Positions 20,159 to 29,300 of a stretch of DNA of 64,000 nt are shown one piece after another (within the stretch, counting starts at the first letter, position 1; each line of letters starts with the position of its first letter). The stretch is from Inonotus obliquus. Lineage: Eukaryota > Basidiomycota > Agaricomycetes > Hymenochaetales > Hymenochaetaceae. The position numbers and the translations under genes are program-made. The notes beneath the pieces were generated by a model that did not search any database, was not told the origin of the DNA, and saw nothing but the letters and a program-made list of their open reading frames with translations. Location of the stretch: contig JAJHTX010000012.1 of the NCBI GenBank assembly GCA_032164295.1, positions 1,854,769-1,918,768 on the forward strand. The letters are read 5' to 3'.

Positions 20159-22431
20159 TTCCTGTCCGGCTCGTTCGGATCAGTAAGCGTAATATGCTGC
20201 TCACCGCTTAAGAAGTCCTTGGTCTCGCATTCGGTAATGGCGAAGAAAGGTCTCCCAAGTAAAACCTCAAACGGCGCTTTTTCGACCACGTGAACCTGAA
20301 GCCTCAGCTCAATACCGGCTACCGAGAACTTCGCGTTATGGATCATCCCCTTCGTGGACGACCTTCCGGTATCGGCTGTTTCGAGTACCATTTTCTTGTC
20401 GCTCCTTAGGTGCACTCCCAGCTTCTCCCACACGTCTTCCCTAATCAGACACATGACGGCTCCTTGGTCCAAGATCGCCACACACTCGACGGAATCTTCG
20501 ATACCGACTCGAACGGTACGCAAGGGCAGCGTGTCTTCTGCAGCCGGTAGACTACCGAACAATATCGACGACGGTTCTTCGGTATCGAATGGATCCTCGT
20601 CCTCGCCAACACTGACTATATGCGCATCTCCAGGGCTGACCCTTCTCGCGGTAGTCAGGTCCTTCATCTGCTTCCTCAGCTCGTACGATAGTGCTAATAG
20701 CTCTCGTTGGGTGACCGTGATGGGTGCTTCTAACGAACGAGCAAGGACACGTTGCGCCAGGGTTGGGTCTTCGATAGGGGCCACCGATCGATACTGCGGC
20801 GGCTGCGGATTAGTTGATGGTTGACTCGACCGCTGCGCGTACCGTGGCACTTCTTTAGGGGCATCAGTGCGAGGTGTGACTGGGGTCTGCTTGTTCGATC
20901 CGGTATTGGCTGGGACTTGGGGGTTGTTAGGCCTCGAGACGCGGGGAATTTCGACGCCATCGAATTTGGCCTTTCGTACCGCAGAAGCTTTCTTCTTGGC
21001 CTCGTTAAGCATGACTTCGAGACGGGCCACATCTTGGTCCCCTTCCCAATCGCGGGAAACGTCGGTAACGGCGGCGACCATATTAGAACCGTCGGTATTC
21101 GATACCGGTTGCGGTCCCAATTCGACGAGGTTTACTGAAGACTGGGCGGAGGACAGGTAGTCTATACGTTCCATCATGTTTCTACCGGGTAGGGAGTTCG
21201 AAGGATAAGAATTGTCGGGTAGGGTAACACGTCCTTCGGTATTTCGTTTACAACGTCCCAGGGTAATGTATTCTGCGACCTTCGGACAGGAACGAATGAA
21301 ATGAGTAGGATCGCTGCAGAAGGCACAGCCCCCGGGGCGAGACTGCGGAGGTGGCTGTACGCTGGGTCTTCTTCCCAACTGCTCGATCTGTAATTGAAGA
21401 CTCCTTACGGTATCCCACACGTCATCTTCTTTCTTGACAGCCGGCTTCGCAGCTTCGGCTAGTCCGGTACGGGGTGCATCGTCGAAGAAGTCGGTACCGA
21501 GAATGTGTTCTGCGTGCTTCACGATCTGATCTACCGAATAGACTCTTCCAGGTTCTGGGTCGGTCTCCTTCGTCTCCAGCCGCAGACGTAGACGTTCTCG
21601 AAAATTCCCTGTGAAGGCGGTGAAGAAGCTTCTTGCTGCTTCGTCCGCGGAGAAGGTACCGAGGTTTCGTAGGTAACTGGACCTCACTAAATATTCGTTT
21701 CGGTAGTCGGCCAAATCGAGACGAGATCTGAACCCCTTTCTACGCCAGGTCTCTACGAGTCGATTGACGTCTTCTCTCGTGAACCTAGACCCTTGGGTTA
21801 ACGTAGGGTAGAACGAGCGGATAGCTTCCTTGGCCCGGGCCCAATCAGCGGCGTCGGAGGCAACTCCAGGGGCGGTCTCCCACAGCTCAGCTACCGACGA
21901 TGAGGCGTAATATTTGGCGTACCGAATCTTCTGGGCGTCGTCCAAACCGCAGTCCACAGCTATAAATTCGATATCTTCGAGGTACCGGAACAGTTCTAAC
22001 GGCTCGCTACCGTCGAACGATGGGGCATCCCTTGCTCCACGCCTGGGAGGTCTAGCTGCCATGGCGTTACGGAGGTGAGGGGGTGGGCCTCTTACTGGAG
22101 GAACTATGGTGGCGTTTCTGGGGCGTGACGGGGTGTGAGTGGTGTTGGGGTTTGGTGACTGTGATGTGATAGTCGGAGGGGTGCTGCGGCGTTCGGTACC
22201 GCTACGGTTGGTAGAAGTCTGGTTAGCCAGCGAATTCTCACTCGGTAAGATGAACTCTGGGGCTTCGTCAACAGGGGACGGGCTTGCCGAGAACAATTCT
22301 CTACCGGTAGAAGACGGTGGTAACGAACTCAATACCGAGACAGTACTAGAGGCGGCAGTTACTTCTTCTGAGATGGAAAGAGAGGCGAACGATAATTCCA
22401 GTGACTCGTCGTCTGAATACGATTCTTCCAA
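20086..22431 (-). CDS. gag: Gypsy Gag with C-terminal aspartic protease
   Basis: The minus-strand frame codes for capsid, nucleocapsid and protease. After a Ser/Pro/Thr-rich N-terminus, a retrotransposon Gag capsid domain starts around FDGSEPLELFRYLED and continues through WARAKEAIRSFYP and FRERLRLRLE. One zinc knuckle follows, C-x2-C-x4-H-x4-C (CAFCSDPTHFIRSC). An aspartic-protease-like region near the C-terminus has ILDQGAVMCLI, with DQG in place of the usual D-[ST]-G, and later the flap and dimer part VLLGRPFF. The codon at 22431 is TTG. The first in-frame ATG is at 22062, giving 658 aa. The frame stays open upstream through the primer binding site into the LTR without an ATG, so the true start is unresolved. 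Confidence 0.88.
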   Translation of the reverse strand: MEESYSDDESLELSFASLSISEEVTAASSTVSVLSSLPPSSTGRELFSASPSPVDEAPEFILPSENSLANQTSTNRSGTERRSTPPTITSQSPNPNTTHTPSRPRNATIVPPVRGPPPHLRNAMAARPPRRGARDAPSFDGSEPLELFRYLEDIEFIAVDCGLDDAQKIRYAKYYASSSVAELWETAPGVASDAADWARAKEAIRSFYPTLTQGSRFTREDVNRLVETWRRKGFRSRLDLADYRNEYLVRSSYLRNLGTFSADEAARSFFTAFTGNFRERLRLRLETKETDPEPGRVYSVDQIVKHAEHILGTDFFDDAPRTGLAEAAKPAVKKEDDVWDTVRSLQLQIEQLGRRPSVQPPPQSRPGGCAFCSDPTHFIRSCPKVAEYITLGRCKRNTEGRVTLPDNSYPSNSLPGRNMMERIDYLSSAQSSVNLVELGPQPVSNTDGSNMVAAVTDVSRDWEGDQDVARLEVMLNEAKKKASAVRKAKFDGVEIPRVSRPNNPQVPANTGSNKQTPVTPRTDAPKEVPRYAQRSSQPSTNPQPPQYRSVAPIEDPTLAQRVLARSLEAPITVTQRELLALSYELRKQMKDLTTARRVSPGDAHIVSVGEDEDPFDTEEPSSILFGSLPAAEDTLPLRTVRVGIEDSVECVAILDQGAVMCLIREDVWEKLGVHLRSDKKMVLETADTGRSSTKGMIHNAKFSVAGIELRLQVHVVEKAPFEVLLGRPFFAITECETKDFLSGEQHITLTDPNEPDRKCMVATGVRNYTRVPDSGFAQSRN
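20104..20110 (-). promoter_or_regulatory. -1 ribosomal frameshift heptamer G-GGT-TTT
   Basis: In gag frame the overlap reads TCG GGT TTT GCC, so GGGTTTT fits the X-XXY-YYZ slippery rule exactly. Slipping back one base moves ribosomes into the pol frame, 16 nt before the gag stop (TGA at 20088-20086). This is the expected way to make Gag-Pol in Gypsy elements. I did not identify a downstream pseudoknot. Confidence 0.7.
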
Positions 22432-22486
22432 AGCGGCTCGATTGCGTTGCCAGGCGTTCTCTCGACGTCGAGTCAGTTTGAACCCT

Positions 22487-22504
22487 CCCTCGCGGTGGGC
22501 TCCA
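22487..22504 (-). other. primer binding site candidate
   Basis: On the plus strand this reads CCCTCGCGGTGGGCTCCA, ending in CCA two bases from the 5' LTR. It looks like the 3' end of a tRNA, so its complement in the element RNA (TGGAGCCCACC...) would pair with a tRNA primer. I could not assign the tRNA. Confidence 0.6.
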
Positions 22505-22506
22505 GT

Positions 22507-24158
22507 TGAATGTGCGAGAACGCGGCCGGTATTAGAAATACCGGATGAGGGGGGTACGATTTAGATGCGTTGGGAGGGCCGGTACGTGGCGGTACTAAGT
22601 CGTACAGTCACAGACAAGTCGTCAAGAGAGAATAGTAGGGCCTGGCGAGACGAATCCGTCGATACCGAGTCGTCTGGTGTCCGGTATTACGGTAGAGAGA
22701 ACGAAGCAGTAGAGGAAGCGAGCTGAGGAGGTGTTTTTGATAGGACTGGTCGTGAGACGAGAGACGAGGGCGACGAAGACGAGAACGACGACTACCGGTA
22801 TCGATACCGGTGACTACGAGACGAGACGAACGAACGGGGACTTGAACGGGATGAGCAAAACCCGGACCTTCACTCTGGAAGTTCCTCTCAGATTAGCTGG
22901 TTTGCTACAGTAGAACATGCAGGCTATAAATACCATAATACCGTAGCCATTCAAGATACCAAATGGGGGGTTTTTACAAGTCGAATCGTACCGTAATCCG
23001 GTACAAGAAATGGAACATAAGGTCGAATCGAATGTAAAATTACAATCAGGGGAAACATAAGATGATGAATGAATAAGAAGTTTTATCAGGGGGTAGCTAA
23101 GAATAGGGTGGGACGAGACAAGAACCCAATGAAAACTCACGACGAGCGATACCGAGGTAGGGCGGCGATACCGACGTCGACCAGCGCTAAATTAAGGACG
23201 TGTCTCAAGCTACCGCATGGGCGCTCCTGGCGATGTCCCTGTCGTAGGAGAAGCACGTCATCCTGATTTACCTTTGTTCCGGTATCATGATCCGTGCGGC
23301 GTCAGTCTGGGCGTCTACCGATCGATCGGACGGCGTGCTCCGATGTAGACGTGTCGGTACAACCCAACCTTGGCAATGGGGTACTCTACCGTTCGGTACC
23401 AATCAGTACCCTGGGATCGTCCCTGAGCATCGCTCTAGCCCCTCGATATCGACCGGTACGCGTCGCCTGACTCGACTGGGCATTGCTTGGCTTCCCCTCC
23501 GAGTCGGATCGATGGCCTCCTCCGAGATCGAAGCAGCGTACGGAGGACTTGATTCATTTCCCAACCTTCCTCTCGACGTAGATCTCCGATGGCGTGGTCT
23601 CGACCTAGCACACGTAACGAACTCCGGTATCGGAGCGGACCATCGGTATCAACACCGGTATCGTCGGTATCGATGTATGGCGGTTCGGAAGGGCATACCG
23701 TCGGGCTTGGAACCTCGACCATGATCCAACTCTTCGCAGCAACGTATGGCAGACCGAGTGCAGCTTTGTGAGCCTTTTTCTATGGTATGGGCTGTCGAGG
23801 GCGTAGTATCGACTAGGTGTGGAGTATTAAGCGTCGGTATCAGGACGGGTGGACGGTACGGTATCGGTATCATCGGTATCGAAGTCTGGTGGTTCGGTAC
23901 TATGATGGAAGACGGGCGTAGGGATTGGTGATTCGGTATTGGCGCAGAAGTGGACCAGTTCTCAATCGCTCTCAGCCTTGTCGAATCGCAGAAGCCTCGT
24001 ACTTTGTTGGAACCGCAGGCGTAGATAGGACGGCAGAAGTACCGTGGTCCGAAGAGAAGTAAGAAGCGGTAGAATCGCAGAAGTATTGTTAATTGGAAGA
24101 AGCGGTAGAATCGCAGAATTAAGCCCATATCGATCGTAGCCTCCGGTATTACTCTTTA
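22507..24158 (-). repeat. 5' LTR of the Gypsy element
   Basis: It has the same 1652 bp as the left LTR, with one visible difference. It should carry the promoter for gag-pol, reading leftwards. The palindrome at 22794-22811 and dense CGGTA/TACCG words are conserved. It ends at TTTA directly before the TCGC target copy (24159-24162). Confidence 0.93.
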
Positions 24159-24162
24159 TCGC

Positions 24163-25469
24163 TGAAGAGAACTACATACAGCTAAGCCCGGTATTGAGCC
24201 CGGTATCCCATTCTACGCTTACCCCATGCTACGGTACAGTCCTGTCTACACCTTCCAGTATCCACCAGCACACCTGAAGAAACCGTTGGTCCCATTTCTC
24301 GAAGTACCAAACACCGAGAGTACCAGTACCGAGTGCCAAGAAACCCGGTACCGAGAATGCCGAGAGTACCGAGTGCCGAGAAACCCGGTACCAAGACAAT
24401 TTGACAATTTGACATGCTCTCATGATGGATTGGACGTCTCCCTCTCTGGTATTCATTCTTGATAGTTGGACTATGCATGCTGGTTCTTTGGGGAAGCTCA
24501 GGGTCGGTATCTGTTAAGGTTTTCAGGTCCGGTACCACCAGGAACATGTCAGTATCAATTGGCAGGGGCTCAAATCTCTTGTCCTGAGGACTTTTCATCC
24601 AGGAGTACTATATGTTATGTTTTCATTGGTATCTCGTCCTACCTAACCCTTTCTTGTTGTCCCTCTGATGGCTCTACTGTATTCATTCTTCTTATGACAT
24701 TTTTCTTTGTTTTGATCTTCCTTTTCTACTTTCCCCTTTTGGAATTATGAGCTGACTACGGTACAGTAGTATAGATATCTCCTCCTGTATGTAGTAGCTC
24801 TCCAGGTAATCTTAGGAGCTAGCCTCTAGCATGAGGGCTCGGGTTTTCTCACCCCCTTCTCAGTTCTGTCTCAGTCTTGTCTCGATTTCCATCCCAGTCC
24901 CATCCCAGTTCCATCTCAAGTGAACCTTCAGAGTTAGCCTCCCGTGTGAGGGCTCAGGTTTGCTTCCCAGTCCAGTTGACACCTTCATCTACCAGTCTCT
25001 CTCATTCAGTTTCTTGCTATACCACCCCGTGCCAGCTGTTTTCTTGCAGTACCGACGTGTACCGACATTTTTCTCACAGTACTGACCTTTTGTTATCCTT
25101 TGTATTCTGCATGTCACCCTTTTGTTCCTGTACTGATCTTCTTGTTTGACAACATACCTTTATGTACTGACCCCTTTCCTTCTGTACCGACCTGTACCGA
25201 GGTTTTTTCCATGGTGTTAGACTTTTGTTTTGCTACATTCTCCCTTGTACTGACCTGTACCAAAGTTTTTCCCACATTCTAAACTGTCCTTTTCATACCA
25301 GAATCACATACTCTTCGCTTCTGGCCCATCCATTCAATCCTCCATTTCATAGACAACAAGTACCGTGAGCGTACTGGTTAAGTACCGGCGCGTATTAGCC
25401 CTCCCCCACTTAAAACCATACACCCCTCGTCTCGGTACCTCCGGTACCGGACGCGATCTCGCACATTTA
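24163..25469 (+). mobile_element. divergent solo LTR of a related Gypsy family, 1307 bp
   Basis: It starts TGAAGAGAAC directly after the TCGC copy of the neighbouring element and ends CTCGCACATTTA directly before another TCGC (25470-25473). The last 60 bp match the end of the other LTRs (GGTACCGG...TCTCGCACATTTA against GATACCGG...TCTCGCACATTCA). Its interior is also rich in GTACCG words but otherwise differs, with tandem TACCGAG-type words at 24300-24390 and GTACCGACC-type words at 25040-25260. It lies in the opposite orientation to the complete element. It was there first, and the younger element then entered its left target copy. Confidence 0.65.
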
Positions 25470-25473
25470 TCGC

Positions 25474-26189
25474 AACACCATAAACTACTCTGCATTGGAA
25501 CACCTCCACCTAACAAAGAGCCAGAGCTAGAACAAGAGGATGAAATGACATCAGGTGAGCACTTTTCATTGTTGATAACGTGGCACTGTAATCTAATCAA
25601 GATTATTGCTAGGTGCTTCCTTTGATTGTATCAATTGATAAGATTCTGATAGAGTTACAGGTTCTGCTTTCTCATTGTCAGTCTCAATCTCAGGACATAT
25701 TCCACCCGTGACAGGTGAGGGTAATCCCAGCCTGAGAGCAATGAAATGTTCAATCATCTAACACAATCTATTGTATGGCTAGATTTTTTGCTTCCTGGAA
25801 TGTGGCTGTTGCACCCTCTTATGCAGCCCTTGTATTTGCAATACAAGATTTATGTCCAAGTCCATTCCAAAAAGAGGCCCGGGTATGTTCCAAGGACTGG
25901 ACTTTGTGTAGATCACAAGAGCTGCTGGATGGATCATAAATGCAAGATACAGCTTATGGTCGATATTGGCCATAACTATTTGGCAACTATGGTGGACTTG
26001 GAGGACATACAGCCATTAATCCTCAAGAAAAAAGGAATGGTTGTCATGATTCAAGGAGCGAAAGGATCCATTGGGCTGTTATTCCAGGTGGTTGGGTTAC
26101 CTAGATACTTTGCATCGGATAGACCTTACAAACTATGCAATTTCCATGACACAAAAGCAACATGCAGGACAATGGATTCAAAACAATAA
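25474..26189 (+). pseudogene. Spt5-like gene, 3' part
   Basis: The sequence continues from 10855 once the two LTR insertions and their TCGC copies are removed. A Glu-rich exon (KEPELEQEDEMTSG) ends at a GTGAGC donor. The last exon (about 25746-26189) contains VDIGHNYLATMVDLEDIQ and a KOW-like turn, KKGMVVMIQGAKGSIG, before a stop. Spt5 has its last KOW domains in this position. The KDZ gene starts shortly after on the same strand. Confidence 0.5.
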
Positions 26190-26359
26190 ACAAGGATCGA
26201 GTGCTGGTAGGTCTAGTGAGCATGTAACTTATTGTTATATATTGGACATTTTAGATATACTACAATGGGAATATATGCAATATGGAACAGTAATAAATGG
26301 TGGTGTTCTCCAAAGCATGCAACATCGTCAGAACTATACTCCGTGGTGCATTTCGGTCT

Positions 26360-29300
26360 GATCTTTTGCAGAAACAGGATAACAGGGAGAAAGAAGTGCG
26401 TAAAGCTTGCAAAGCTTGCACATACAGCTGTTCAGGGCCTACATGCAAGCAAGATTTGGGATGATGACGATATGGTATCATGGAGTGATATAGAATCGAG
26501 CGATGAAGAGTTGGGTTTGGATAAGGAACTGAATTTTGGAGTGAACGAAGGTTTTTCATCTTCCCAGGTAAGCCGCCCCTCATCTTCATTGCAGGCTTGT
26601 TGACCAACAAGATGTATATAGGGAAGCTCGACTTCTTGTGTATCGTCTGGAAGCGGCGAGAGAGGAAAGACTCCGAGCATGGTAAGCCCCCTCAATTCTG
26701 TACAGTCGTGTCCTCATTCTTCACAGGGACAATCTGCAGAGGCATATCTAGTAGAATTCACACAGCATTACAATATCATTTTGCAAGCAATTGTGGATCA
26801 AGATTTTGATGCAGCTGTGGGGTCTATATGCAAATGTGCTGCTGGGAGAATAAGAAAGTTCAGGTGTCGTGACTGTGGTCGACTCGACGTGATGTGCAAG
26901 GAATGCCTGGTGGAGAGACATCGATAGAACCCATTTCATTGGGCTGAAGAATGGACAGGAACATATTTCAAGCGCATTCATATGAGTGCCTTGAGGCTCG
27001 ATATTCATCTCAACCACCAAGGAGAACCGTGTGCGGCTGCTAGGGAGCCTGACAGCCAAAAAATAACCATAGTTCACTCGAATGGAGTCCATAAGTGTAA
27101 TTTTGTCCTGTGTTTGTGTCCTGATAAAGTGAGTCGTTTTGAACAGCTACTTCATTTTGGACTCTTTCCTGCATCCATCAAAGAATCTCAGACAGTGTTC
27201 ACCTTTTCCATCTTCAATGAGTTTTATCTGGATACCGTAGTTTCCAAAAAAGCGGCTTTTGATTTTCTTGAGGTGATTCACAAGAAAACAAACAATCACA
27301 TTCCATTCTTGGTACGTCCCTGAAGAGACAGATTGTTATTATTTATGCTGATTCTAGTTAGGTACCCGATATTCAATTCTGTCGGCTTACAAGGTTGTGG
27401 AGGAAATGCAAAGCTGACTTGAGGTCTGGTCGTTTCTATGGACTCGATGACGGGGCTATTCAGCATCCCATGCGATCTCTTGTTATTCCATGTGTTGCAT
27501 GCCCAATACCTGGTTTCAACACACCGGGGGACCTTTCAAATGAGTGAGCGCATATTCTCTTTCTTATAGATCTTACACAAAAATCATATGCACATTGTGT
27601 AGATACAAGAACTCCAAGTTCATATCTGCAGATGCAAACTTTCATCTTATCAACTTGAACAAAAAAAACAATGTGAATGAGAAACTGCTCTGGGAAGGAT
27701 GTGGGTTCATCAGGAAGCAGGATGAACTAGATGCGCATCTAACAAAACATCACAGTGAACTTAAAGAGGAGGCACGTACTTACTACATTTATTTAATCAT
27801 ACTGTTAATAGATACATGTAACAGAAAAGTTCTTGTTTGGACTTCGCTGCCATCCAGAATGCAAACAATACATTGAGACACCGTGGACAAAATGCAAGCA
27901 GCTTGGTAGTCATTCTATGTCGGCACAGCCTATGCAAGCTGAAAGGCGCAGTGAACTTGCAAAAAGGCGAATGGTAAGTTGTCATGTAATTGCTCCAAGG
28001 GGACGTCTCATCTAATGTAAAAGGCAGACACATAAATGTGGACTACACCCTGAGCCGAGCACTTGAAAATCTTGCAGGAATTCCGAAGATCAACTTCTCA
28101 TGTGACATTAATTGTCAGTACAGTGTCAACCTCATTTCCAGGTTTGAGAAGTGTTTTTCCGATCAAGTGGATATCATTTGGGACAGAATGGCATTTTTCA
28201 TTGGCAAATTCCACTCTGTCGCTCACAAGAATGCTTGCCAGTTCAGATTCTTGCTTTTGTATACTCAAGAGACTGGGCGGACGGACGGAGAAGAGGTGGA
28301 ATGTTTTTGGACCGAAATGAATCAAGTTGCGGGTAGTACTAAGCAAATGGGACGAGGGAACTGATGTGATACTCTAGATGACTTTATTACAGCTTCAAAC
28401 TGGATGAAACTGGAGACGATGAGTTTGGATTTTATATTTTATGATAATCATTACTTATGTCTAATATGATAGCTAAATCTCTTTATGAGAAATGCAAGGT
28501 GGTGATCAATTTCATCAACACCTATAAGGATCTGCTGCAGAAGAAGCTGGATCGCAACTGGAAAATGTACAGTAAAGAGATAGTTTTCAATTGGCTCAAT
28601 GCAGATCTGCGACTGACTAAAGCCTCGAAAGGAAACTGGACAAGTATATATGAGTTACAAGCTGACGGTATAACCTTCATTGCCCTGTGAGCTTAATCTG
28701 ACCTGTATCAGGAAAACCATCTCTGCAGGAACTTATGACAACCAAAGGAATATTGTTCCAGAGAGCCAGTGGGATGATGAACAACACCATGGACGAACGG
28801 ACATCCTTTCTGATGAGGGCAATCATAATTCAACAGCGACAGTAAGTCACATGCAATTCTGATTGAGTACATACTAATTCATATGTTGTTGATAGGCACG
28901 CTCTACCAAAAGATGTGTCAGACGAGGTGCTGAACACTTTCATTACCGAACTGCAGCTCTGGCTTAGTGATGCACGCCGGTTCATGCCCATACTGAAACA
29001 ATATGATTTCCAACCATCTTAAGAGCAAGTCAGGACGTTCACTTTGCGTCTCCCTTCTTCATTACAACAGGAGGAACATTTATGATGTAACGTGGAAGAG
29101 CTTGTGCGAATCAAGTTTACCTTACGTGAAGGGGAGGCTTATGATGCGCTGGCTTATCTGAGGGAAGCCATAAGTGCACTAGTGAGGATCAATCACCTCA
29201 AAGGGAAGTATACACATGGACATAGAGGGAAGACAAGGACAACCAACATGAAGAATTACTGGTTGGAGATCAAGCATGCTGTGATGAAGAGTTACAGACA

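Larger units (their letters stand above)
10856..24158 (-). mobile_element. complete Ty3/Gypsy LTR retrotransposon with an extra antisense gene
   Basis: The 13,303-bp element has two 1652-bp LTRs, a primer binding site, gag, pol in the order RT, RNase H, integrase, and a polypurine tract, all reading on the minus strand. RT before integrase places it in Ty3/Gypsy (Metaviridae). Between the end of pol and the 3' LTR, a spliced gene lies on the opposite strand and encodes a polyQ Zn2Cys6 protein, which the standard Gypsy plan does not have. The LTRs differ at a single position I could see (T at 11031, C at 22682), so insertion is very recent. The target was the Spt5-like gene. Three other insertions of the same or a related LTR are present (24163, 29399, 45300). 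All frames are open, so it may be active. Confidence 0.93.
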
